Shown in pieces: positions 12,699 through 23,664 of a stretch of DNA of 64,000 nucleotides. Origin of the DNA: Yponomeuta sedellus (Eukaryota > Arthropoda > Insecta > Lepidoptera > Yponomeutidae); the NCBI GenBank assembly GCA_934045075.1, contig OW203721.1, positions 13,734,678-13,798,677 on the forward strand, written 5' to 3'. A model generated the notes under the pieces. That model ran no database searches. It worked only from the letters and a program-made list of their open reading frames with translations, and was not told where the DNA came from. The translations under genes were made by a program, and so were the position numbers. The stretch's first letter is position 1; every line of letters begins with the position of its first letter.

Positions 12699-15248
12699 AT
12701 ATTATACAGATGAATATAGACTAAAATTTAGGCAGTTTCAAATCTTTAATACGAATCTGATTAGATAAATCGATGAAAGTGTAAGCTTGGCTATAATTTA
12801 TGTAATAAACTATTGATATTTAAATTGTTGTCTTATTTATCCCTTGTTCGTGTGATTATGAAATAAAAAAGGTTTTAGAAATTAAAAATATTTAATTTTC
12901 AAGTTTTAATACAAAATAGCTTATTTTATAAATAGCGACATAATATGGCGACTTTCTGTTAGACTTATTATTAGAACTACTATAATGTACAACATTAATT
13001 AATTATCATTACTTAATTCAAATAGGAATTACAAGAATAGGTAAAATATAGACTAATTGATAACATAGACAGCACAATTACAATATGAAAAGGACTTAAT
13101 AATTATTTGACTCTCGCTCACAGAATATATAGATGGCAATATTTTCTGTCCCTTTCTGCAATATTAACAGATTTATAATAATATTAAATAAGTCAATCGA
13201 CTGTCAAATAATAGTAACTGTGAGCACAGCCATTTCTAATCACTAACATTTAGGAAAAAGATACACTCACAATCGCTCCCAAAGAGCAAGTTATTCTACT
13301 GATTTAAACAGTACAAACTGTTAACCACCCTGTGTATTTCCTGTGTCATCGCTCAGCCTGGTTAGTACGACGACGCGAGTCGCTTTAAACGTCAAAAGTC
13401 GCGACTCTCCAGTACATTAATTGTCAAATTCTGACATTACATCGTCACAACACGTGTAACTCACGTCATCGTACTACCCAGGCAGGAGATATGATGGTCC
13501 ATGCAAAGCATGGACCTAATTCAATACCGTGTAAAAAGAAAACTAATTTAAATTACATAGCTCAGGAGCCTAATAATGCCCAAATCCTGATGGGATGCTG
13601 ACGATTGCTTGAGCAATTAGTATAAAATTTAGCAGCTAGTTGACAGAAATTTCAAATCGTTCAGGATTTATTAATAGTTCTCAAAATTTTAGCTAGAAAC
13701 ACAAAGTTTCAGCTGATGTACATAGGCGTAATTTTATGGTAGAATATACTTGACAATATCGATGAACCTGGGGCTCGAATCTGTTAGCGCATTATAGTAC
13801 CATGACAGATATATAGTCGGGTCTAGAAGGTTCGATGTATGTACTTACGCGCGTGACTTGAAGTAGCAACGAAATCAAATCACCATGTTCATGCAGTTAT
13901 CATTGTACCACAATGCATTAGCAGAAACTAAGCCCTCTCAGTAACCCCTAGAACTTCGGACACTGTTGCAATTAGAATTTGTGAGGAATTTAACTGATAA
14001 TTTATTGTTCCCAGGCTTGAGAGCCTGAACGAAGCCAGCTTAAGTATACCTGGACCATGATTATTAAAAAATCCGTATGCTTTCGGGGACCGCGATATAT
14101 AAACAGGTAAGTATTTAAACAACTACCATTCTATAGTGTTCAAACTTGAAACGACGAAAGTGCAACAATTCTTACACAAGTACTTACTTTGTAATATTTA
14201 TTTTGTATTATCATAACATACACTGTCATAACAGGCAAACCCAAATCGATCAGAATTAGTTTCAAATGTTATTATATAAAATAATATGTAATTATAGACA
14301 ATTTGTAAACAGTTTAACGTCCAGTAACTATTCTGAAAAACAATTATTTAATTTTATCTGTTACTGTCTGGTGGTTTTCTCTAATGACCCTAAACCTAGT
14401 TAGTGATTGACCATGTCCTATAGGATAACTAGCTTATGGAGGCACAACGGTTGCATTTGTTCTACCAACGTAGAAAGTTTGAAGTGTTTTCTGTCCTCTG
14501 TTCCAAAATCGGCTTACAACCATAACTTTTCTTAAATTAGTTAAAACATCTTCTCCTACGGAACCCAACGTGACACGTGGCCCGACAAGCACTTGGCTGA
14601 TTTTCTCGCTCACAAATGGTATAACAATAAAGTTTATTTTTATATGAACGGAATTGTAACATTATATAAAAGATTTCTCTTGTTCAGTTTCATAATTAGA
14701 ATTTCCAGATTTTGTTTTCCATCGCTATACTAAAAGTTTCTTAATCTGTTCAGTTTATTTTAGGTTAATGTACTCACATGGAAATGGCAATTACCTGACG
14801 TGTTTTCCAAATTAATTTTATGGTGCCTAGCGCACTTAATGGGCTTTGTAGTAATTAAAATTTAGAGAAACTATTTTTTTTTAAAGCTTTACGTATAGAA
14901 ACCTATTTGTTTAATTTTTTTTCGTAATTTGAAAAATGGTTTTGGCTCCTTTGAACGCCTTTAACGTGGTTATTTAATTACAAAATGTAAACGTAAATAA
15001 AACAAGATAAGAGAAGTCGTTTCTTTGGACTCCCCCTGTAGTCATACAAAGGACGCGAATGAATACCTACATATAACATAATTTTTTGAATTCCTAAAAT
15101 TTACCTACCCTGAAAGAGCATATATACCACCTGCATGTTAGGTTTTAGATCGAACCTAAATATATGATCGTTATACTTAAAATTTTACAATTCTGCTTTT
15201 ATTTATTAGACAGAGTCATATCATAACCATAGGAGTAATCAGAACAGG
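12699..15248. other. Intergenic, no supported gene
   Basis: AT-rich sequence with only minor structure, such as the 9-bp hairpin GGTCCATGC-aaa-GCATGGACC near 13495-13515. A 64-codon minus-strand frame at 13928-14122 has no recognisable content. Confidence 0.4.
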
Positions 15249-15675
15249 CATAAAAAACGGGCCAAGTACGAGTCAGACGAGCGAACGAAGGGTTCCGTAC
15301 CACTATCTATACAACATTTAAATATTTCAAGCGGGCTAACTGTTGCCAGTATTAATAGCGAGCACCCTTTAAATGTAATTTTATTTTAGTTAATTATTTT
15401 GAAAGTTAAACATAATAAACAACAACGAAAATAATATACCACAAGTATTCTGCCTATATTTCAAGCCTATATGTTGCGTTATTTTATTACTTATTAATAT
15501 CGAGAGAAAAATACTCGTTTGTTGTATGCAAGCCCCGCTTAAATATTTACTTATGTGTGTTTAGTATTTTGTTGTTATAGTCAATCACGGTTCATGAGAT
15601 ACAGCTTGGTGACAGACAGACAGACGGACGGACAGTGGAGTATTAGTGATACCCTTACCCTTTGGGTACGAATAA
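15249..15675 (+). repeat. Dispersed lepidopteran-type repeat
   Basis: Starts around 'aaaacgggccaagtacgagt', continues with 'gggttccgtac' and ends in 'gacagacagacagacggacg' and 'ccctttgggtacg'. Similar pieces lie at 19976-20030, 21470-21545, 28345-28705 (-), 48370-48411 and 51530-51870 (-). The full-length form carries the 'ggttcatgagatacagcttgg' type box. It is widespread in moth DNA as I recall; class uncertain. Confidence 0.6.
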
Positions 15676-16112
15676 ATCAGGGATTTCACATATTTCCCTA
15701 TAAATCAGGGAAAGCTGGGAAATTGAAGATTGACGAAAAACGAATCGAGCTAATATGGGTAGAAGGGACGGTAAGGGACTCTCCAGACAGACATTTGTCG
15801 ACTAAGTATATATTAGAGAAGGGAAAGACAAAAACTAGACTGTGAGCCGTGCATGCAGTGACGATAATTCTTGTTAATACGACAGTGATGGGTAATGCAA
15901 AACGGTTTTGAAACATTTTCTCAACGTTTATGCTTGAGCATAAATATTGAGAAATTGTTTGAAAAATCTGTGATTACAGAAAACATTTATGTCTTCTGTA
16001 ATTACTGATTTAGGTCAATGTGAGCACGTTGGACTATGAAATCATAAGATAAGAACAAAAATCATGGCCTTGAATCTTTGTTTGCAATAATCACAGTGGA
16101 AAATATTTCAAA

Positions 16113-16316
16113 CTAGCTGTGCCCCGCGGTGTTACTCGCGGCTTATAGATTTTCCCATGGGAATAAGATAAAATCTTTTCCCGCAGTAAAATGTAGCCTA
16201 TGCGTTAATCCAGGGTGTCAGCTCCATACCAAATTTTATTAAAATCGTTCCAGCCGTGAAGAAGTGACAAACATACACACTCACTAACTTTCGCCTTTAT
16301 AATATTAGTGTGATTA
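16113..16316 (+). mobile_element. RTE-type LINE 3'-end fragment
   Basis: Reads 'actagctgtgccccgcggtg...cagggtgtcagctccatacc...ttataatattagtgtgat', a fuller copy of the repeat at 6657-6826. No reading frame remains. Confidence 0.65.
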
Positions 16317-16433
16317 AGGTTTCAATTAAAAAATATTCAAGGTCTGGAAACAAAAAATCTTTCATACGATTATAGTGCTTCCAGAGGTTACTCTATATTA
16401 AAGATGAGTTTTACAATTAATAGACACCGCTTA

Positions 16434-16483
16434 CGAGTACTTTTACTTATATTTATAAAAGTAAAAGTACGCGTAAGCGGTGT
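16434..16483. repeat. Hairpin around a 'gtaaaagta' core
   Basis: Near-perfect inverted repeat: 'acaccgcttacg.gtacttttac' pairs with 'gtaaaagtac.cgtaagcggtgt' around an 11-nt AT loop. No gene is linked to it. Confidence 0.75.
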
Positions 16484-16516
16484 AAAAATACGGGGATGCC
16501 GACGATAACTACAGGC

Positions 16517-16579
16517 AAGTGAATTAAGAGTAAACCAAATCAATATGCACATTGATTTGGTTTACTCGTAAATTCACTT
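16517..16579. repeat. Second hairpin, adjacent
   Basis: Inverted repeat: 'gagtaaaccaaatcaat' pairs perfectly with 'attgatttggtttactc' across a 6-nt loop, and the outer parts 'aagtgaattaa' and 'gtaaattcactt' pair imperfectly. It lies 34 nt from the first hairpin, so both may belong to one decayed fold-back transposon. Confidence 0.75.
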
Positions 16580-16839
16580 TGGCCAATGGACAGCTGTTTT
16601 GTTTTGGCAGCACTAAATGTTCTGGCTTACCTCCGAATACAGCCCTGACTATGATAGATTAAGTTATATCTGTTTTCTTAGTGTTAATTAAATAAAGGCC
16701 GTTCCGAAGGTGTTTGATACGCGTCATACACGACTTTAATTCCGACAATGCTTAAAAAACTTCGCATCGACCTTGTGTGCCTTCTGCATTAGGTCCTATT
16801 ACCGGAATGTCCAGTTGCTTCGTTATTATGACTGTTTCT

Positions 16840-17480
16840 TAAGGCGCTAGGCGGTGTTAACTGGCGCCACTAATGGAAAAGGGATCTTATTTCATAACGC
16901 GTCTTTTGAAAGTTATCGTTCGTTCGTTATCAACCCTTGTATGTCCCCACTGCTGGGGCACGGGTCTCTTCCTGCAACGCAGGAAGGTTAGGCCATACTC
17001 CACCACGGGGGCCAAGTCCGGGTTGCTGGAGGATTGTAAGTCTGTGGCGGGCTCACAAGTTATCACGCCACCCATAAGGCCTCTGACATGGCCTAACGAC
17101 TGCCATTACATGACAGCTGGCACCAACGGCTTCAAGTGCCTTGCGAAGCACGGAAGCGCTCGGAAAAATGCCACTAGCGGTAGTAACGGAACGGCCATCC
17201 ATCACCTGACCGCGCCTATTGTTGCTTAACTCAAGTGATTGATCGACTAGGCCACGAGCGCTTCACTAGGCCACGAGCGCTTTGAAAGTCATAAATCTTA
17301 ATAAAATATAGTAGCTCTTTTTAGAACTTACTGACAAGAACCTAGGTCCAAGAATCTATCGTTTTTAGCGGAAAGTAATAAAGTCCTAGGTCCTAAAAAG
17401 TTAACTTTAAAAAAAAATTACAAAACATGTCAAGATTTTCATTCCATTGGTGGCGCTAGGTAGCACCGCCCAACGCCTTA
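16840..17480. mobile_element. Fold-back MITE with TTAA edges, carrying an insertion
   Basis: About 38-bp inverted ends: 'aaggcgctaggcggtg...tggcgccac.aatgga' at the left matches the reverse complement of the right end 'tccattggtggcgcta...caccgcccaacgcctt'. Both edges carry TTAA, the target used by piggyBac-type elements. A 360-bp dispersed repeat (16926-17284) sits inside. A related fold-back is at 23294-23664. Confidence 0.7.
16926..17284 (+). repeat. Dispersed 'tccccactgctgg' repeat, copy 1
   Basis: The longest of six copies in the window; others are at 17770-17935, 22797-23042 (-), 52092-52412, 52988-53090 and 56137-56282 (-). It starts 'tatcaaccctt', has 'cacgggtctcttcctgc', 'caccacgggggccaagtcc' and 'gtgccttgcgaagcacgga', and ends with two 'ggccacgagcgctt' units. 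It is GC-richer than its surroundings. A 118-codon frame through it is not conserved between copies, so it is not a gene. Confidence 0.75.
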
Positions 17481-17769
17481 ACGCAACGTTATGGGTGACT
17501 TTGTGAAGGCTATCAATTATTCACCACAATCACGCCACACTAATGGCACAGAAATCCCACAACAGTGAATACCTATAGGCTGGATGATTTTGATTAGTTC
17601 AAGCGTCTGATAATATAAATTAGCGTGCAGTTTCCGCCCGACTTCCCTGTGAGTAATAAGTGCTCCTGTTTTTTCATATTACTCGAAGAAATATTTGTTT
17701 TTGGAAGGGCCGGCAAGGAACGCGGAACGCGTTCCAGGCGGACATACTTCGACCAAATAAGGGATGTAT

Positions 17770-17935
17770 TCGATATCAACCCTTTATAAGTCCCCACTAT
17801 TGAGGCACGGGTCTCTTCCTGAATGGTAGGAAGGATAGGCCATACTTCACCACGGGGGCCAAGTCCGGGTTGGTGGAGGATTGTAAGACAGTGGCGGGCC
17901 TTACTGTCAGAAGTTATCAAAGGACTGTATTAGCA
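17770..17935 (+). repeat. Dispersed 'tccccactgctgg' repeat, copy 2
   Basis: First half of the repeat seen at 16926-17284; it stops after 'ggcgggccttactgtcagaa'. The neighbouring copy lies only about 500 bp away. Confidence 0.7.
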
Positions 17936-18213
17936 AAGGGGAACATAAAACGTACCCGGAACCGGCGTGCGTGCATGCAACGACTTATGAACGTCGATGA
18001 AGCGAAGGTAATCCATCAAGATCGTGGCAAGAGGCAATCCCTGGTCACTGCCTACCCTCTGGGAGACAGACTTGAGGTTATGCTATGTTATTTATTTTTC
18101 TATTTCCCATTCTTTATAGGCCGACAAAATACACCGCTGTGACGTTAATACTGTCATGTCGAAATATAACGTAGCTCTATTGCTACTAGTTTTAACGTCA
18201 CAAATGTAAATAA

Positions 18214-18281
18214 CCGTCGGGATTCGAGCCTACGACCTCCTGACTGAGAAGCAGGCGTTCTACCGCTCCGCTACCACCGCT
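18214..18281 (-). repeat. tRNA-like SINE head
   Basis: Reverse complement contains a box-A-like 'tagcggagcggtaga' and a box-B-like 'aggctcgaatccc' with a 7-nt anticodon-like loop. The acceptor ends do not pair, so this is a tRNA-derived repeat head and not a working tRNA gene. The upstream word 'taacgtcacaaatgta' recurs beside the repeat at 36285-36300. Confidence 0.6.
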
Positions 18282-18314
18282 TTAGGTGTACGCACGTGAT
18301 AAAAAAAAATACAA

Positions 18315-18525
18315 AAATATTTATTCTTTATACTATTTTTATTTTTAATGCACTAACCCGTGCTAAGGAACAAATTTAAAAACCTATTTAGAGGCTAAAA
18401 ATTTCACCCATGCCGGGATTCGAACCCGCAACCTCTGGCACGGATAGCCAGAGGTTGCGGGTTCGAATCCCGGCATGGGTGAAATTTTTAGCCTCTAAAT
18501 AGGTTTTTAAATATTTATTCTTTAT
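18315..18525. mobile_element. Snap-back SINE insertion with 17-bp target duplication
   Basis: A perfect 66-bp inverted repeat (18374-18439 and 18447-18512) is separated by the 7-nt loop 'acggata'. Each arm is the 3' half of the tRNA-headed SINE found at 42899-43045, from the anticodon stem to the 3' tail. The loop equals that SINE's anticodon loop. The unit is flanked by identical 17-bp copies of an 'aaatatttattctttat' target (18315-18331 and 18509-18525), showing a single retroposition event. About 40 bp of unrelated sequence lies between the left duplication and the left arm. Confidence 0.9.
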
Positions 18526-18671
18526 CTTCATTATTTTTCGGTACATAGTAATTGGAGTCATATTTTAAGCATACAATGCCTGTACTAGGTAACTCCGCTC
18601 TTCCATAGCATTAATCTAGTTTAGTTTGAGATGATATTACGAAGGAAAAAATAAATAGAAAATAGAAAACT

Positions 18672-18790
18672 ATGTGTGTGAGTGAGTGTATGTGTGTGAT
18701 TGGGTGTGTGAGTGTGAGGGTGTGTGTGTGTGCGTGCGTGAGTGTGTGTGTGTGTGAGGGTGTATTTATGTGCGTGTTTGTATACATATG
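18672..18790 (+). repeat. Impure GT-rich microsatellite
   Basis: Imperfect (GT)n tract with 'gtgagtgt' variants. Open frames on both strands through it (Val/Cys or Thr/His runs) are artefacts of the repeat. Confidence 0.9.
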
Positions 18791-18969
18791 TATGTGTAAA
18801 TATTTATGGAACATACATAATTGTGGTATGATGGAACAGCATACCATTATATTTATATAGAGCTTGGCGAAGAAAACGCTACCGAAACTTTAGATCAATT
18901 AGTACTGCCTTACCATAAGACTTTATTCTCTTTTATACATTTTTTTTCAAATGACCTTAGTTTTGTATC

Positions 18970-19199
18970 TACAGTCTATTTATTCTTACTAGTCCAATTT
19001 AGTAAACAAGATTCCTCCCTCAAAATTGATATTTGATGTCAAATTTTGATATTTTCTCGCGAGTGACAAGTGTGTTATCTAACATAGTTTCCCAGGTTGC
19101 TTCATTTATGGGTATATGGCAGTTTTCGACTAAAAAGTCTTACTTTATCTTTTAGAATATTATTTACTAAAACGGACTAATAAGGATAAGTAGACTGTA
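18970..19199. mobile_element. Mariner-type MITE, copy 1
   Basis: TA-flanked, with ends 'cagtctatttattctta' and, more decayed, 'taaggataagtagactg'. Same family as 30811-31540 and 58348-58597, including the inner word 'ggttgcttcatttatgg'. Non-coding. Confidence 0.8.
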
Positions 19200-19718
19200 G
19201 CTGACCTGATAAACTTGCTGCCCACACATAAGTTACAAATGAAAAATCGAAATCAGTCAATCCCTTCTCAAAAATACATCTTATTTCGTTTGTCTATGTA
19301 TGTTGGTGTATGTCAAGAGATTATGAACTAATCCTGATTACGTGTTTACTGCGTACAATTATTGAACATTCGTGCTGGTTAGTTGGTTTATATAGGTAGA
19401 TAAAGTAACGGCAAAATAGAGCGATAAACTGTAAACACCGCGGCTTATAGATAAATACAATGCTGGCGTGGAAATATTCTAAGTGCCTATTATAGTTTTA
19501 TAGATAAAACGTCATTGACGTTCGCGCATGTATCAAGCATGGAACGTGTATGTGTGCAGCAATCTCACGGTAATTTTCAAAGGAGGAGGTTAAAAATTAT
19601 TGCATTCGTGACGAAAATAGTTTTCTATCTACTACTGAGAGTTTTGAGGACTTGGTCCGAAATCTACGATTTTTTCAAGCTTGGGCAGAAGCTGACATTG
19701 GCATCCCCTTAAACCACG

Positions 19719-19930
19719 GCTCGCCTTTCGTATCTCGTTGCCTCGACTGCCTCGTTAGTCGTGGGTTCGATTCCCAATGGAGGCCGCCGTACTTTTGTAC
19801 AAGTCCGTCTAGGTGTGTTTTCATGTTTGTGACGTCCTTGCCTGGTTACCATAGAACAGGGTATCCTAGTTTGGGACCAGGTCAAGTGATCGTGTTGTGT
19901 GGACTTTATTATTATTATACGATGGGAGTC
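19719..19930 (+). mobile_element. tRNA-related SINE (family B), copy 1
   Basis: Head with box-B-like 'gggttcgattccc', then a body with 'catgtttgtgacgtccttgc', 'cagggtatcctagtttggga', 'ccaggtcaagtgat' and 'gtgttgtgtgg'. Related units are at 21632-21800 and 52745-52985, and tail pieces at 35496-35535 and 41846-41900 (-). Confidence 0.7.
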
Positions 19931-19975
19931 GCAATGCCCAATGATTCTGAAAACGTAATCCCCAGTACTCATTAA

Positions 19976-20030
19976 AACGCCGGCAAAGTGCGAGTCGGAC
20001 TCACGCACCGAGGGTTCCGTATCAGTAACG
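19976..20030 (+). repeat. Fragment of the dispersed repeat of 15249-15675
   Basis: Short piece 'ggcaaagtgcgagtcggact...gagggttccgta', matching the start of that repeat. Confidence 0.6.
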
Positions 20031-21631
20031 CTATCTCGCGGCCGGTGATAGAACAAATAAATTAATTTAAATTTATAGTGCAGTTACGACCAGTTTCTCG
20101 AACACTAACAATCTGTTAATCTACTGTTTTTTTCGTATGCACTTTGGCCAACTGACAGCTGTTACCAGTAGATAAACAGCTTGTTAGTGTACCAGAAATA
20201 GAAATCGGGGGGTACTAAAGTATTTAGCGAGTCTGATTGGCGCTTGGCCGTTTGTATAATTTTTCGTTAGAACATGGTTTATTGTATGTTCATCGCCAAG
20301 TATGCATTACGTTTTTAAGATAGAGCATTAAAAAATGCGGCTAAAAAACACTTTACTTTATGGAGTTTGCTAAGCATAATTTTTTTATTCATCTTTAAGG
20401 GAATTCACCGTAATAACTTACATTGTGTGATTTTTTTACTGGCCACCTATTACAGATAAAAGATAGAGCCCTAAAAGATAGAGATTTACATGACAATGAG
20501 GTCTGGAATTAAAGCCAGTACAATGTATGAGTTCTATAATTTTATAATAATCCGCTACTTGACTCGTATCAAATTTGACGCGAAAAATCAATATTTACTT
20601 TAGTATTTAACGTAAGAAACTGAAATATATTGACTTTGCCAAGTAAGTATGTAGGATGGCTGCATAATTTGCAAATTAAAAAAATATTTTCCGCTTTTAA
20701 CTCGGAACGGTGAAAACGCTATCCGCCATGTTGAAAGCACCTTTCCATTTTAAACAAACATTTGTCATCCAGATCCAGTGGACATTGATTATTATAGGAC
20801 TTACATCAAAGTGATCTTTACGTAAATACACCCGAGTTTCAGTCGATAAAGTATCGGGGTCTCTTTTGGTAAGTTTGAGCCAATTTTCTCGTGTGTAGGT
20901 ATATTACACTGGGTACACGAATCCACAACTTCCCGGGGTTCTTTATTGACATGTTTTTGCAGTCTCGAACAATGCAATAATGATAATTGCTATATTTTGC
21001 ATGTAAACTCGATGAAATCATGGTTGCGTCGTTGTTATTTCACTATGCTCACAAATCACTCACAGATGTTGAATGTCAAACTTTGTTTACAAGTTTTCAG
21101 GTCTTCAAACCATAGACAAAAATGGCTGACTGCGTTTTTGGCTGTTTAGCAAAGCAAAGTTTTAAAATATATTTTTTTGTTGCTTTTAGGTCTTCAAAAA
21201 CATACTAAAATATTTTTGGTCTAATGGAAGAGATATTTACCATTTAAGACTTACTTAAAAAGAGAGTCAAATAACGGATTATGTAAACTATGTTAATTAA
21301 GGACTTTGAAAAGACTAAGTTAGGAGTTTTTTGTCAATTTTTTCTCCAAAATGATCTAGATTTTTAAATCGACACCTAGTTTGAATTGTAACGTTCATTA
21401 AGCCGCAGTTTCTGCGCTACTTTGAATAAAACCTTTTCGTTTCGTTTCGCCCTTCAAAGATCGGGCGGACGGGCAGACAGACAGACAGACGAACCGACAG
21501 TGGAGGCATAATAATAGGGTCTTAGGTGCACCCTTCGGGAAAGGAACACTTAAAAACTGTTCCGGTAAAAAAGGCAATCGACAGGGGCTAAGAGCAACAT
21601 TTCTATAATATTAATCTGTAAACGCGTTTGA
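20031..21631. other. Intergenic, no supported gene
   Basis: AT-rich sequence. Near 21470-21545 a GC-richer piece with 'gggcagacagacagacagac' and 'cacccttcggga' belongs to the dispersed repeat of 15249-15675. Nothing else was recognised. Confidence 0.4.
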
Positions 21632-21800
21632 CGACCTCTGTGGCGTAGCGGTAGCGCGTCTGCCTACCATGCAAGAGGTCCCGGGTTCGAATCCCGGCTG
21701 GAAAAAAAAAGCCCAGGTCTTGGATGTTTACATGTTTGTGATGTCGTTGTTTCTGGTTCCCACGACACAGGGTATCCTAGAGTGGGGCCAGAAGCAATGT
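21632..21800 (+). mobile_element. tRNA(Gly)-like SINE (family B), copy 2
   Basis: The head 21632-21701 has box A 'tggcgtagcggtagcg', an anticodon-like arm and a perfect T arm 'cccgggttcgaatcccgg', followed by A9 and the family B body ('catgtttgtgatgtcgttg', 'cagggtatcctagagtgggg'). The body marks it as a SINE and not a tRNA gene. Confidence 0.75.
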
Positions 21801-22796
21801 ATGTGCTTGTATGTAAAAATGTTATGTTATTCTTCTTGTAGTGCTTTTAACTATACTTTCGTTATGTTCCTTTTTTTTGCTGGTTTTGTCAAAAAGTAAA
21901 AACCATTATTCTTCTACTATAAAGTTACCCACATAAAAAATAAAACTTAACTAATTCAAGATACAACACAAATCAGTTGAGATGTTTTACGCGTTGTATA
22001 GGTACAGTCGACAACATGTCAACCTATACATTTTTGTTTCAAAATCATCCGTAACTTAACTGAGTCGGATGAACGCGTGTAAAGCTTGATGTGCTGTCGA
22101 ATGTAAATTATTTCATAACAAAATAACTTAAACATTATACTAAATTAGTTTTGATAGTTGTAATAGGTAGTATAGTAATAATACTAAAATATACCTAAAG
22201 TAACATTTGTACTTATTTTAATTTTAAGCACAAGATTATCTAATCATAACAAGTAAAATTTTATTATCAGGTAATTAATAAATTAAGTTTCATCTGGTGA
22301 AAATAATGTTTCATGCCTGTCAAATATTGTTAACAGAAAATTATTGTTTCAAAGACAACCATCTTACCTACAATATTAAATAGCTACATTCTATTTCAAA
22401 TAAATTCCACGATAATATGTGTATACAGTAAAATAAACTAAGTAGGTTATTAATAACATGATCTATACAAAGTTGTAAAGTAAGATTTCCTCCTGAATTC
22501 CCATACCGTAACAAACTTTTAATGTAGTGTTAACAGCTATCACTGGTTATTTTTATGCCTATGAATAATAAAAAATAGAAGTCTGCTTTACTAAATTCAC
22601 ACTTAAAAATGGCCCCAGTTCTCTGGATTAGTCTTCACCAATTAAATGAGCGCAAGATGTGATGCAGTGTAAACCACTCAGGGATTGGTTAATTCTGTGC
22701 GCCATTGGTTAATTCTGTGCGGCGACAGTAAGTGAGCTCTTTAAAGACCATACTTTGGCCATATCGTAGTCACAAGTTCAATCTGTAATCTGTGCG
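21801..22796. other. Intergenic, AT-rich
   Basis: No gene, RNA or clear repeat was recognised. A short direct duplication 'ggttaattctgtgcg' occurs near 22688-22721. Confidence 0.4.
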
Positions 22797-23042
22797 GGAT
22801 GGGTGATCGTCCCGTAACTACTGCTAGTGGCATTTTTGCGAGCGCTTCCGTGCTTCGCAAGGCACATTAACCCATGTCAGGGGCCTTATGGGCGCCTTGA
22901 TAACTCCTGACGGTAAGGCCCGCCACTGTCTTACAATCCTCCACCAACCCGGACTTGGGCCCCGTGGTGGAGTATAGCCTAACCTTCCTGCGATGTAGGA
23001 AGAGACCCGTGTTCCAGCAGTGGGGACATACAAGGGTAGATA
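22797..23042 (-). repeat. Dispersed 'tccccactgctgg' repeat, copy 3
   Basis: Reverse-strand copy of the repeat at 16926-17284, from 'caagggtagatat' back to 'gtagttacgggacga'. Long enough to create spurious open frames on both strands. Confidence 0.75.
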
Positions 23043-23293
23043 TAGAAGTACAATCTGCTGCGACTCATTCTACAAGGCAAAGTTCAGGGACGAACGTGAC
23101 CTGGCCGCAGGAAAACATCGTGGCTCCAAAATATTTTAGAGCGGTACAGCACGAGAATCATAGAACTCTTCCGAGCTGCAGTGTCACGGGACAAAATAGG
23201 TAGCCACAATGGTAGCCGACCTCCGATAGGAGATGGCGCCAAAAGAAGAAGGAGTGATACCGTAACTGATGGTTGGTTAATATAAAAAAAACA

Positions 23294-23664
23294 TGAAGGC
23301 GCTCAGGGGCGCTGACTAGCGCCACCAAAGGAATAAAAATTATGATTTGTTTTATAATACGTTTTTAGCTACAAGTGAACATGAGAAATCTTAATATATA
23401 AGGTATCTAGTTTTAGAACATTCTGCCTAGAATGTAGTATAAATATTCTAGGACTTGAATCGATTTCCGCTTAAAACGGGCGTTTTTGGCGGAAATCGAT
23501 TTAAGTACTAGAATGTTGTTCCTAGGTTCTAGATGTTGGTTCTAAGCATAGTGATCACAGATATTAAGATTTCTCATGTTTACTTTAAAAAAAAAACGTA
23601 TTATAAAACAAGTTATGATTTTTGTTCCATTGGTTGCGTTAGTTAGCGCCCCTAAGCACCTTAA
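23294..23664. mobile_element. Fold-back MITE related to 16840-17480
   Basis: Long imperfect inverted repeat. The left part 'aggggcgctgactagcgcca...' to 'aacatgagaaatcttaatat' pairs with the right part 'atattaagatttctcatgtt...' to 'agttagcgcccct'. An inner hairpin 'aatcgatttccgc' / 'gcggaaatcgatt' sits at the centre. The right edge has TTAA. Non-coding. Confidence 0.75.

Noticed and set aside
16873..17229. 118-codon frame
   Set aside because: Falls in a dispersed repeat and is not preserved in the other five copies.
21632..21701. tRNA(Gly) gene
   Set aside because: The body after it matches other family B SINEs, and the acceptor ends do not pair well.
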